Assembly: GCF_026914185.1 (NCBI RefSeq)
Contig: NC_070566.1
Coordinates: 2,170,001-2,234,000, forward strand
Direction of reading: 5' to 3'
Source of the DNA: Puccinia triticina
Taxonomy: Eukaryota > Basidiomycota > Pucciniomycetes > Pucciniales > Pucciniaceae
Length of the DNA: 64,000 nucleotides
Part shown: positions 21,375 to 32,052 of the stretch, piece by piece
How the letters are laid out: each line of letters begins with the position of its first letter
Position numbering within the stretch: position 1 is the stretch's first letter
Made by a program: the position numbers and the translations under genes
The notes under the pieces: model-generated
What the model saw: only the letters and a program-made list of their open reading frames with translations
The model's database searches: none
Told to the model about the DNA's origin: nothing

Positions 21375-21422
21375 CCGCAGTTGTACTGTTGGATTACACG
21401 TAATCCAACAGTACAACTGCGG
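21375..21422. repeat. 48-bp palindrome
   Basis: CCGCAGTTGTACTGTTGGAT plus TAC forms a 23-base arm. After a 2-base centre (AC) comes its exact reverse complement. No gene is associated. Confidence 0.9.
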
Positions 21423-21527
21423 TGCTGCAAAGCAGGGTACCCGCCCCGGGTCTGAGATTCTTCGATAGTTCCGGCGCTGCCAACTAGTTCCCTCAATCCT
21501 CCTCGCGGCCATCTGATACAATTGCTT

Positions 21528-21646
21528 CCTGTCTGTTTGCGTGCAAACAGACAGGACAGAGCCGATGTTTTGTCCTGTCTGTTTGCGTGCAAACGGACAG
21601 GACGGAGCCAATTTTTTGTCCTGTCCGTTTGCGTGCAAACGGACAG
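21528..21646. repeat. Three tandem GTTTGCGTGCAAAC hairpins, ~46-bp period
   Basis: CCTGTCTGTTTGCGTGCAAA followed by the complementary flank is repeated at 21528, 21574 and 21620. Changes in one arm (T to C in CTGTCYG) are matched by a compensating change in the other arm of the third copy. Spacers contain GGA(C)GGAGCC and runs of T. Confidence 0.9.
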
Positions 21647-21935
21647 AGGTCCTGTGACACTGTTTCAGACTTGTCACAGGTCCAATACATATCCAATCGC
21701 ACTCACCACCTCAGATCCTTCTGGTACCGGCGGTAAGTACCGTCGGCACCAGCTGGGCGGTGCTGGGTGCCCATTTTGGCCCAAAAAACACTGGGTACCC
21801 TGGTACCGCTAGCGGTACCCGGGTGCCAATGACCATCCTTAACAGTGGGTACCCGCCACCTGCACCCGGGTACCTGGCACTTGGCACCCGGGTACCCGCC
21901 TTGGCGGGTGCGGGTGCGGGTACGGGTATCTGACA

Positions 21936-24215
21936 TGAGTGAAATTCCAGGGTAGTACCTGAAAGAAATGGAGCAACTAGAAGATGTATTTCATTAAGTT
22001 CTGCTCTACTACAATAACTACAACTATTGAGTCAAGGTCAAGTTCGGGAAAAGGTCTGTACCTAGAAGCAGGCAGAGAGGCCGCTGAGTGTGTTTATTGG
22101 GATGGGGTAGATAGTGATAGTCTGCGCTGTTGATAACAACTGGGCTGTCATTGAGCGGCACGTTGTCAGCTTTCTCCTCTTTCTTCCTTTTCCTTTTTAT
22201 GGCTAACTTGTAGCTTACTCGGCTGGGGTTCTTGCCTCCTTTTAGCCTAGCTGTGACGCTCGTGCGGGCTGGTATTGCTGCTGCTGTCTGTAAAACAGGA
22301 TAGCCTTTTAGCTCCTTTTCTCCGCTGTCTGAGCTGTTGTTTGAACTCCGCTACTCACCTTCTTTGGAACTTATTCGTTGAACAATGGTTCTTTGCGTGT
22401 TCTCTCCTTTTGGTTTTTCACCTGCGGGAGTGGTCGAAGCTTTAGCTTCAACTTCTCTTCTCTAGGTCTGGATTCATAGCTCACCTGATTTGTTTGCTGT
22501 GATCCTTTCCAGTAGAGGTGATTGGCAGTGTACTACTGTTTTCTCGATCTTGCTGTTCGTTGTGGCGGTACCTGATTGGATCAACAAGGATTCACTCAGT
22601 TTTCCCGCCGCGCGAGCAGCTTGGGCTGCGGATTGGGGTTCGCTTTGCTTACCTTTCTCTGCAGCTGATGCGGTTTGCAGCACCTTCCTCACTTTGTGAG
22701 TTGGTTGCTGCGCCCCTTGGCCTGCATTCTTACAGTACCCGCACCCGCAGCAGGTACCCGGGTGCGTTCTTGAGGGAAGTGGGGCCTTCAGTAGTCCAGA
22801 GTGGGTTATAGTGAGGGGAGAAAGCTTTGATTTTGGATTCATATTCAGGATTGGCTTACCAGACCAGTGTGGTGGCGTAGAGTGGCACAGGTGTCAAAAG
22901 TGTTTGGGGGTGCACAGAGTCCCAGAGTTCAGGGACTGCAGATCAAAAAAGGGGACACACAAAACCTGAATACGGATCCAAGTGTGGCAGAGCACACAAC
23001 TCAAGGCGGCAAGGTGGTGGTGCACAGAGCTGGACTCAAACTAAGAAGGCTAGCAGAGGTGGTGATTGTTGGAAGCTGTGGCAGGCAAAGAGGGCTACGT
23101 CAGCGGGAGCAGCTGGGGCAGAGGCGGCGAGTGGAATCCTGACATTGTAGGCCAGACAGGGGTGTGGAATCTAGGGAGAGAGGAGTTTAACGTCAGGCAA
23201 AGGCAAGCTGCAGAGACAACATGAGTTAGTGTGAGAGCAGGGCTTTGTGGTGGTGTGCATGTGAGGAGGAAGGAGGATATGTGGGATGTTCCCAACTTTA
23301 TTTCATATTCTACTGATGTTGTACTTTCTGGCTGTTTTTTCTGTTTATATATGAGGCGGGGGTAGAGGGGGGAGATCTTCCCCATAGACTTTTACTTCTT
23401 GCTTATTACTTGTTTTCACGGTGTTTGCATGGTGGAGCTTATATTTATGATACTTATGGCACTTTTATTTTACTTCTTTACTTTTGTATTGCTTGCAACT
23501 CACAGCTACTTTTTGGAGCGGCGGAGTGGAGCTCTGAAGAACCACTTGACTTATCTGGGAAACATTGTGAAGTAGAGTTAGTCCCTGGACACTTTTCCAG
23601 GGTACCAACCTCTATTTCCCACACCAGGAGCAGTCCCTCCCAGTCAACACCTGTATAGAAGTCAACCGGGAGCAGTCCTTCCTGGTCACCAACAATGTAC
23701 ATCTGTGTTGACTGGGAGCAGTACCTCATGGTCAACAACAATATCAAGCAGTCCCTCCTGGTTGACCAAGATCTCTTGAAATTTTTTAATATAAAAACAC
23801 GGAAAAATTGGGAAAATCCCCTGCACCCAAGTGACACATCAGCCCTACATATGCCAGGTGGGTGGTAGAGGACACCAGTATGACCTGGATTCACAGTGTT
23901 GTGGCCATGATTGTGGTTGCAGTAGGTGAATCATGATTATGGCAGCCAGCCAGAGCATAAGGTGGACTCCCAAAATACCCAGGTGTTATGTCTGGGGTGT
24001 TGTCATGCAGGGTTGTTGGAAATGACCACCAATATGTTGAATCCTTCAAGAAGGTGGTATTCAGGAAGGTTGATTTCCCCACAGATTTTTTTTGCTTGCC
24101 AGCACACCCCTGCAAAATTGAATTGACAAGTGAAAGTTTAAGATAACAGCTCAATTTTGGAGTTTTTGTTTGTTTTTTAATTGGGATAGAAAATTCTTAC
24201 AGTTTGTTTATAAAT
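21936..24215. other. Intergenic, no convincing gene
   Basis: Open frames of up to about 138 codons exist on both strands (for example minus 22474-22842, minus 23478-23894), but none shows a domain, consistent introns or a conserved start. 22730-22760 has another short GTACCCG cluster. 23590-23770 has a repeated GAGCAGTCCCTCC and GGTCAAC motif, a minor diverged tandem repeat. Confidence 0.4.
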
Positions 24216-25202
24216 CACCAGGGGAGATATGTTCCCACTCCCCAGGGAGTGCCTCACCGTAACTTTTTTCCATAACTGTGCTGGAGGCCTTTGGTAAAGA
24301 AATATTGAATAGGTATGAACAAGACTGGAAGTCAGCTTGAAATCAGTTGGAAATCATCCTGAATAAACCATAATTTGCCAAGGAATAATCCAGAACTCAT
24401 CTGGAATTCATCCAGAACTCATCCAAAATATAGGCCTTTCTTGGCTCCATGACCAGTGTATCCTTTTCATGGGGATGTGAAAGGCGCAGTATGTCATATT
24501 GTCCCCCTCATGTACTTGCGTACATCAGGGGGACAATTGGTGTCTCAACACAAAGTTTTTACTTTTCATGTGGCTGTGAAAGGCCCATCCTGTGATATTT
24601 CCACCTCAATGTACGCGCGTACATTAGGGTGACTATTAGCAAAGTGCAAAAAAGTTCACTTGCATGTGCACATGTGGATTTTGAAAAGCAAAAAAAAACA
24701 AAAAATCACACAATCATTTTTTTGAAGAGGCCAGGATATGTGGCCAAACTGGGGTGGCACTGCAATCCAACCTTGACTTACCTCAGACTTTCACCCCAAT
24801 ACAATAGTTTATCACCATTTTTTAGCCAAATTCAAATTATTTACAGCATTTCCAAGAAAATGGGTTTCACTAATTTTACTGCAACATTACCACATTCCGA
24901 AATTCTAAACCCAATGATACCAAGTTGACTTTTACTTTAATTTTGTACATGAGGGCATATAATGTGAATTACAAGAAACTCATTTCTTTACAGGAATCAC
25001 ATTCAAGAATGGCAATTTTGCTTTCCTATCCTTTGACATCATCAAACAGGAGCAATTGATGAGTTGGACTTGGGTGAAATATCATTTCATCATATTTTTT
25101 TCTCTAGTTGTACCTAGAAAACAAAAGAATTCTACACACCAAAACTCACATCAAATTCAGCTCTGGCACTCCCTGGGGAGTGGGAACATATCTCCCCAGG
25201 TG
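24216..25202. mobile_element. 987-bp non-autonomous DNA element with 38-bp terminal inverted repeats
   Basis: The left end (24216-24253) starts CACCAGGGGAGATATGTTCC. The right end (25165-25202) is its reverse complement with one mismatch. Both are flanked by AAT (24213-24215 and 25203-25205), a probable 3-bp target duplication. Inside are two diverged copies of a roughly 100-bp unit, each carrying a CG-centred hairpin (24499-24536 and 24601-24631). No transposase is encoded. Confidence 0.8.
24499..24631. repeat. Duplicated TGTACNNGCGTACA hairpins
   Basis: TTGTCCCCCTCATGTACTTG begins a 38-bp palindrome at 24499. A related palindrome with centre ATGTACGCGCGTACAT is at 24601-24631. Both follow a TTTTCATG...TGTGAAAGGC block, so the whole unit is duplicated. 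Confidence 0.8.
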
Positions 25203-26670
25203 AATCAATTGAAATAGGAAATCTTGTTTCAACCTTTTGGTAATTTGAGCAGCACTTGCTTGCACGGGGTAAGTCCGGGGTTTGAGTCCAAGAGTGGGTT
25301 TTTTGTGACCCCATCCATGGGGTGTAAACCTGCCCTCCCCCCACTTAAAATGCCCAATGGTGACAACCCCAACAGATTTTAGCAGGAGGGACTTGTGTGC
25401 TATCACCCCCTTTTGCAAAGCCAAGAATCCAAGTTTTAGTGGCAGTTGTTTTTGAAGTTCCACAATTCCTTGGCCTCTTAAATACTTTTTGGAATAAATT
25501 ATTTTGTTTTGTAGGCCTTATTTCTCTCATCCAACCTGCAGAAATTGAGGTGGTTCATAAAAATCCTGCCACCCATGGAAATTCCACAAGGCTCACCAAA
25601 CCACTGAATTTACAAGCAGTAGTTAACTTGACCACTGCAGTTCACAGCCCACATGCGCAATCAGAGGTTGTTCTTTTGTTGTGTAGTTTTCTCTCAGAGT
25701 ATGCTTCAAGCTCAGGATCTGAATGGGCCAATCTGCCTTGAATTTGATCCTGGTGAATGCTTTGACACTTTGTTTTGGCAGGCTTCTTAGACGGGTCAAT
25801 AATTTGGTCACCTAAGGCTTGTCTGGACTTTGCCCTGTTATGAAAGCCTAATTGGCGGAACAGCAGCCTGCAGGTGACCCTTAGGCCAACCTAACCCATT
25901 TAGATCCTGATGTGGGGCATAAACCCCCAATGGTTATCTGCTTCTTCATTATACCTCACTTTGGCCATTTGATGTTTGAAGAAATCAAGCAAAAATTAGT
26001 GCTTCAGAGCAGATACATAAATATGTAGCTGAATTTCTCAATCATTTTTTTTCTTCCCCACCCATGTGGCAATCATTATTTTTCAAGTAAGGCCGTGTTT
26101 GGCAGTGTCATTATTACACAATAAGTAATTGTGGCATGTCCCTTTACATTATGTAAAACATCATTTTTTGGCCTGAAAATTTGGAAGTAAACAGTCAAGC
26201 TTTATGACAGTTTACTTGCAAATTTACAATACACAATTTTTAAAATGATGTTGTGTAATATGATGCTGCCCAACAAGGCCCAAATCATATATTTCTATTA
26301 CCATCTGCAAGCTATTAAGACTGATTCAAGAAAAAGTACACATGGTATCCAATGATCAAGGGGACCAGGCAAAAGGATATTTCCTAAGAGGAGGAGAGAA
26401 GTCCGTGGATTTATGGAGCCTGGCCAAACCATGGGAAAAATGAGAGTACATATTATGGTGAACATTGCTTGTTGCCAAAAAAATGTTGGAAATATCTTGA
26501 TTTCCAAGCCATCACAGTGATCTGGACACCTGGGAAATATTTAATTGCAAATTACTGAACACTCGCCTTGAGCCTCAGGCTGTGAAGAAATTGCTTAATC
26601 GGTCTATACCCGGGGCAGAATCCTAAGACAACAACCAGATGGATTTGCACACGTGTCACAATAATAAAAA
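25203..26670. other. Intergenic, no gene seen
   Basis: AT-rich sequence with only short scattered frames. 26085-26275 looks like a small diverged inverted repeat (GGCCGTGTTTGGCAGTGTCA at one end, GCTGCCCAACAAGGCC at the other), probably an old MITE. Confidence 0.4.
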
Positions 26671-27441
26671 TCAGATTTCTAGGATCGTTTCAGGCAAGAT
26701 TTTGACCAGGAAGATGGGTGCGTAACATACCAGAATGGCAAAGCAAGACAGTCTCCGGAGGTTGAATTTCTCAAGAAGGGGTGGATTTAGGCCGACGGGG
26801 AAGCCGACTAGCTCGATAAATTTCCGAGTGGTCTGTGGCTGAAAGTTTAAATCGTACAAGGCTTGATTGATCTCGTTGACGAAGGTTGAGAGTAAACCGA
26901 TGACAGAAAGATGTTGGGGGTGCTTGAGTACAACAATGAACTTGATTGTTTGAAGGTCTCTGAGAATGGCTGAGATGTCGATGTCGGTTGACTGCAACAC
27001 GACCTTGTCGTGTAACTCCTCACCCTTAATTCCGCCATGCATGGAGCCGTTCTCGTCATCTTCTTGTTGGTTGTTGGCATGATGCCTTCTGTCAGTTAAT
27101 TCTTTAAGTTGTATCAAAATGAATCTCAAATTCTCAAGATATTTTAGAGTCGAATTTAGTCCTAATAGAAAATGTGGATTGCCCTTGTACTTGAGATAAT
27201 TCACATGGTTCTTTTTGAGCGATTTTATCAGCGTGATCGATGGGCCAATTGTCGATTTCGTATCGGAGCCTATTCGGCTAGAGCATGACGGATCTTGAAT
27301 GCTTTCTTTGGGTTCTGTTTTCTTGACTGCTCTATTTTTTGATTTCGTCGTCGACGGTGATGAATCGATTATCTCACATAAGGTTTCCACGCAGTCTTCA
27401 TTTTTCTTTTCGGTGTTCTTTGAGCTTGAGAATCGTTCCAT
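26671..27441 (-). CDS. Hypothetical protein, unrecognised
   Basis: Minus-strand frame of 256 codons from ATG at 27441 (MERFSSSKNTEKKNED) to a TGA at 26671. The N-terminal 70 residues are Ser/Lys-rich and look disordered. The middle is predicted helical (KYLENLRFILIQLKELTDRR) with an acidic Asn/Asp-rich loop. The second half has repeated hydrophobic helices (TIKFIVVLKHPQHLSVIGLL) and a strongly hydrophobic C-terminal segment (LSCFAILVCYAPIFLVKI), possibly membrane-associated. CG content and codon use resemble neighbouring conserved genes, not transposons. A downstream exon is possible. It is divergent from the THO subunit gene, with about 470 bp between starts. I do not recognise the family. 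Confidence 0.6.
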   Translation of the reverse strand: MERFSSSKNTEKKNEDCVETLCEIIDSSPSTTKSKNRAVKKTEPKESIQDPSCSSRIGSDTKSTIGPSITLIKSLKKNHVNYLKYKGNPHFLLGLNSTLKYLENLRFILIQLKELTDRRHHANNQQEDDENGSMHGGIKGEELHDKVVLQSTDIDISAILRDLQTIKFIVVLKHPQHLSVIGLLSTFVNEINQALYDLNFQPQTTRKFIELVGFPVGLNPPLLEKFNLRRLSCFAILVCYAPIFLVKILPETILEI

Positions 27442-27914
27442 GGAGGTGAACAGCGAGCGCGAAGGCCCCAAGCCAACCGAGCATCAGTAAGTACGGGCTA
27501 GAAGAAATGGAGTGAGATCAACGGAAGACGAACCAATCGAACCAATCGATCTCCACCTTATCAGGTCCAGGCAGCGAAGAGGAGCCAGGAAGACGACGCT
27601 GGTGAGACGATAGTTTCTTTTCGTCCGATCGAATCGATTGGTTGGGTAGCAGCTTGCGCGCCAACTTTTCCTGCTTAGCCGGATGTGAGACCATCTTGCT
27701 CCTGCCGCGCCACTCTCTGGCCCAACTTCCAAGCATGGATGACCTTCCAGTTTACGAATGGTGTGAACGGGGGGAAACGGATCCCCGTCGGGGGAGGTGA
27801 GACTGGGGCGATGAAGTGGGCCGGGGAGTATGGTGGTATGTACCGCAAACTACAAAAAAACCTCAACATTCCAGAATCGACAACACAGACTCTAAACGCA
27901 AAGGCTGAAGAAAG

Positions 27915-29194
27915 ATGGCAGTAGCACACGATGAAGCGACGATGGAGCTGATCAAGACGCGACTATCACACTCGGAGAGGCCATTGATCCGACTGGTGCG
28001 CACGTTCTACAAGCTGTCGATGATTCCTGCGGCGGGGAGTCAGGAATCAGAAGAGGGAAGAGGGGCGATCGAAGAGGAGCTGCAAATCGTGCACATGAGC
28101 TTCATCCTCGAACTGCGGCAGCTGATCAAGACCTTGAAGGAGCTCAAAGGGACTCGGGCCGTCGAACTCAACCGCTCGGAATCTCGCCAGCTCGAAATCG
28201 AACGCAATCGACTCGAAGAGCAGGCTCGTCAGGAAAAACTCAAGATCCTCAACTTGGAATCTCAGTTGGATCAAGCCAGAAGAGATCGTAGAAATAAGAT
28301 CCAGTACGAAGAAATCGGCAAAGAAGTCAGGAGATTTAGCGATCGATTCCAAAGTGCTGAGTTTGGTATTTCCCTCTTTATTTATTTATTTTATTTTATT
28401 TTAAAAAAAAACTCACCAATATGTTTTTACAACTGAACTTATGATCATCGCTGAATTTCATAACATAGTCGAATTAACGGTCTGGCACGTGAGATTGAAA
28501 GCTTGCTAGAAGAGCAAGGATTCTATGCAGAACGATGGGCCTCTCGACGAGCACAATTCGATACGGTGATATCGAACCTCGAAGTATTACAAGAGAGCAT
28601 CAAGCAAGTCTCGCTTTTTTGTTTTTTTAGTTAAAACCACGAGCTTTTCATTATAATTGAATCTAACATGTAAAAAACAAATGGTGTTAATTTAGGGAAG
28701 AGAAAGCCGATGCGGACCGGAAGAAAGCTTTGAATGATGACGAGTCGGATGATGGGAATATTGGAGAAGAGGGTGGGGAGAGTGCCGGCGGGACGAAGTC
28801 TGGAGGAGTGGAAGAAGCGGAGCCAAGCGACCGGGGGGAGGGCAAGCCGGAGACGGGTGGGCCCGAGATGCCGAAGGGCTTGAATCCGCAAGCGGCGAGC
28901 TTCCAGCCGCCTTCTGCAGGAGGAGGAGACCAGCCACGGCCGACGACGGAGAGATCGGATGACCGGATGAAGATCGACGAGGGGCCCCACGCCCGCACGC
29001 CCCGTCCCCCATCCGAGCTCGACATCAAGACCGGCGAGCTCCAGCCGATGGACATCGACGGCTTCGAACCCAAGACCGGCCTCTCCCATGGAAGTTCGGC
29101 CGAAGACGGCTTGGTGATCGAGGAGGCCACGATGGAAGATGGCGAGGAAATCGAAGAGGCCGAGGAGGGTGAAGAGATGGAACACCAAGCTTGA
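27915..29194 (+). CDS. THOC7: THO complex subunit 7-like protein
   Basis: THO couples transcription elongation to mRNA export in the nucleus. The ATG at 27915 opens a coiled-coil protein: exon 1 (to about 28367) has LIRLVRTFYKLS and ends in RRNKIQYEEIGKEVRRFSDR, matching the THOC7 motif around NRQEYDALAKVI. Exon 2 (about 28471-28600) gives RINGLAREIESLLEEQG and RRAQFDTVISNLEVLQ. Exon 3 (from about 28696) adds an acidic, Gly/Pro-rich tail of about 160 residues, unusually long for the family. Introns are short with TAG acceptors. In my reading, obvious GT-AG joins on either side of exon 2 do not keep its homologous frame. An odd splice site or a one-base error is possible. Confidence 0.75.
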
Positions 29195-30643
29195 TCTTGC
29201 CCCTCTTCTCCCCCCACATATCTCCACTGTATTCTTTTCTTCTTCTTCTTCCTTCGCATGAATAGCCATCTCATCACCTAGAGCATACAAATCAATTACT
29301 ACCTTGCCATCGCAATGAGTTCTGCTGACCATACATCCCAAACACATCACATACCATTTGAATGAGTGAATTCTATTTCCAAAGGAAGTGTTGAATGAAA
29401 CGACGTAGAGCCTATATATTGGGTTCTTGCACCTTCTGAATCCGCGGCTTGGCCAGCGGGTACACCTCATCAACACCGGGATGTGTGTTCTTCGGTGAGC
29501 ACCTGCTCATCAGGAAGGATTTCACTATGGAGAAGTCCGTACCAGCTAGCCAAGGAAGGCTGCTTTTGGTGGACGAGAGCGAAGCGTATCGGCTGGCCGG
29601 ACGACAGAAGATGTCTTGACTCGCCGGGCCCGGGGGGAATATTGCTCCGCGGAAGTCACCTTCTAGTCTGCATGCTCGCCGAGGTTGCTCCCCGGCTACC
29701 ACCTGCACATACATGCTTGCCGAGGATGATTCCTTCCCACCGGGCAGAATCCTCGACGCTTGTACATGCCTGCCGAGGAAACTGGCCATCAAATGGAGTA
29801 CATACTCCCCTCTCCACTTCATGACCGTTTACATCGGCGGCCATCGAGAGGGGTTCCTGAAACCCGAGGAGGCATTCTTGTGCCGGGCAGACAAAATGTG
29901 AACTTCAAACACTTTTTGCAAGCTTCTTTGAAAGAGTAAGGCTGGGTGGGACAATCATTGCAAGATCAGCAATGTGTATAAGGTTCTCTGGCCATTTTTT
30001 TTAGCAAATAAAGAAGTTTCATTCGGGGGTGTCGCCAGCGGGGGTACGCCATGATTTGGACCACGGGGTGGGGAATCTTGTTTGGCGTTTGGCGCTCGAA
30101 GCAGTGGATGCGGATGCCGATGATGAGTGCCAGCCCCTTCGGCCTTCCGCAGAGGTCTGCCGGCTATTCACGCCCAGTCAGGCGGTTTATGAAAACCTTT
30201 GGAGTATGTAGCAGTCGAGCGCTTACTTTCGTGTGATCTTAGCGTGTTCACTGGATTGAGCTATTTATAGCAGAACAAAGGCATCTTCCAACAAATTAGG
30301 AGGGACAAGCACGACTTGGCTCAGCCCGCATCGGTGGTGTCCGTTGGTGGGGTTCCTCAGTGGTTATTTGGGCTGAGGATAGCCATCAGCGGCAGTCGGC
30401 CATCCCTTCAGCTCCTGACCAGCCATCTGCTGCTGGCCAGGCCCGACTTGAAGGAAATGGCGGCGCTGGCCTCCAGCCATCTTTTCCTCCAGCAGAATTT
30501 AGACGGCTGGCTGGGCTCGATCCGCCTGGCACACGAGCCCATTCGTCCTTAAGAACAGGCCGCCCTCCCTCCAACCCTGCTCCACCATCCATCTCCCGCA
30601 GCTCCTCAAGACAACTCCTTCCTCGCCACACCCGCCTCGCATC
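29195..30643. other. Intergenic, partly repeat-derived
   Basis: 29640-29900 contains GCCGAGGAT, CATACATGCTTGCC and GGCCATCGAGAGG words related in style to the GATGACCGG arrays, a probable decayed relative. 30040-30640 is GC-richer, with small frames on both strands but no recognisable product. It precedes the membrane-protein gene and may include its promoter. Confidence 0.4.
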
Positions 30644-31073
30644 ATGTCACCCATCATCATCGACCGCCTCATCAATCTCGAGCACTTCAAGCTCTCCGTG
30701 GCACGGCCCCAAGCCCTGTACGAATCCGCCCCCGCCAAGCCACCCGCTACGCTCATCACAGCAAGGACCGTCGTGATCTTAATAGACCTCATCGTCGTCG
30801 TCCTCATCGCGCTTCTACTGCTCCTGGGCTACTATCTCTATCGTCGTCAGCTCAAAAGGAAACAGAACTTCATCAAGTCTTGCGAATCCTCCGAGGAAGA
30901 AAAGCCTTCAGGATCGAACCGAGCAGGTCAGCATCTAGTCTACTTCTCTACCCTAGAAAAAAACTGGGTGGGCTGACGTCGCCCGTGCTCTTATATTCCT
31001 AGCAATCATGACCAACCATCCCACATCTACATCGACCATCGCAGAAAAGGAAGAACCAACCTCCAAAATATAA
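30644..31073 (+). CDS. Small single-pass membrane protein, one intron
   Basis: ATG at 30644. Exon 1 ends at 30926. The intron 30927-31002 (76 bp) has GTCAGC at its start, a CTGAC branch-point-like motif and TTCCTAG at its end. Exon 2 is 31003-31073, ending TAA. Phase 1 joins in frame, giving 117 residues. About 45 N-terminal residues precede a long hydrophobic segment (VVILIDLIVVVLIALLLLLG), then YYLYRRQLKRKQ, a positive stop-transfer stretch. That suggests a cytoplasmic C-terminal tail, which is acidic and Ser/Thr-rich. There is no N-terminal signal peptide. The family is not recognised. The intron structure and the positive-inside pattern argue that it is real. Confidence 0.65.
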
Positions 31074-31824
31074 AAAAACAGCGGTCCTACCCAGGTCGCC
31101 GATTCGCACACCTCTCCGCTCGACTGTTTTACCTCGTTCTTTGAGTGACCTAATTTCCTCATTAGTCTTGCGATTCAAAAGTTAAAATAATACGCCTCGT
31201 TCAGATATATTGTTCCTGGACAGAACATCCGGCTCCCTAATTCTTCATCCCCTCCCCCCCCCCCCCCCAAAAAAAAAAAAGATCCTGATCCTTAATGCCC
31301 AAGCAACTACAATTCTTAATGCCCAAACAACTACATCCATACTTGCCTGTTTCGCGCTCCTAATTTCATAATCTGATTGCCGTCGATTGATGTGATATTA
31401 TTGCCACGATATAATAGTAAATGATAAAAGCCAGATTGAATGAATGCACCTGACTGCTTGGAATCAGAAAGCTGTGATTGATTAAGTCTGCGGGTGCACT
31501 AAGTATTTACCAGCAAGCTTGATTGCTGGCGGATACGGTTGCAAACCCATTCTGATAACTAGACCGATCCGCACCTCCATGAGTATGTAAATATATGTAT
31601 GCCGAATGACTGATGAGATTCCCTCATCTCGCGGTTCTTATTACATAGTTCTTCTGTTGTCTATCTTGAACTCTACATATCTTTCTTGACCCAATACAAA
31701 CAGCACTTAAATTTGAGTAATCTATGAAATGGAAATGGATGTGTTTCTGTTATGCTTTTCCTCTCTTTCCCTCTCTCTCTTGCACAGCTTCACTTGATCT
31801 GTCACAGCGTGTGCCCAGTAAATA
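31074..31824. other. Intergenic, no gene seen
   Basis: Contains a poly-C run followed by poly-A near 31251-31280 and otherwise AT-rich unique-looking sequence. Confidence 0.45.
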
Positions 31825-32050
31825 GGAGGATTCAATGTTGGCCATACATGACTTGTATGGACTTTTCCAAGTTGGTGTTCAAGGCTTTTCTTGAACACCA
31901 AATTTCAGAAAAAAAAAAAAAAAAAAAAACAGGCTTGGGGGGTGTAGTACAATGTGGCTTGCATGCGCTTTTGCCACTCAGTTTTCAACTTAAACATCAA
32001 CAAAATGCAAAATTGCATGCAAGTTGCACCTGGCCAACTTTGAAACACCC
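31825..32050. mobile_element. MITE copy (GTTGGCCA-type), diverged
   Basis: Shares ends and centre with the element at 59613-59823: GATTCAATGTTGGCCA at the left, GGCCAACTTTGAAACACCC at the right, the hairpin GGTGTTCAAGGC...GAACACC and the core GGGGTGTAGTACAATGTGGC. It is flanked by TA on both sides (31823-31824, 32051-32052). A poly-A tract of about 20 lies inside. The apparent frames on both strands are not genes. Confidence 0.7.
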
Positions 32051-32052
32051 TA

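Larger units (their letters stand above)
21161..21935. mobile_element. GGTACCCG-rich inverted-repeat element with hairpin array
   Basis: TGTTAGGGATGGCCATGGG at the left is matched in reverse complement by CCAATGACCATCCTTAACA at the right (about 21821-21844). Inside each end are many copies of GGTACCCG, GCGGGTACCC and CACCCG. The centre contains a 48-bp near-perfect palindrome and three tandem GTTTGCGTGCAAAC hairpins. Repetition of GGTACCCG continues beyond the right match to about 21935. Probably a non-autonomous foldback-type element. No transposase, and open frames here are repeat shadows. Confidence 0.55.

Noticed and set aside
21163..21468. Frame starting MLGMAMGTRWRVPGTRW
   Set aside because: A direct translation of the GGTACCCG repeats; not a gene.
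28631..29476. Minus-strand frame of 281 codons opposite the THO subunit tail
   Set aside because: Shadow of the GC-rich third exon; the plus strand fits the conserved gene.
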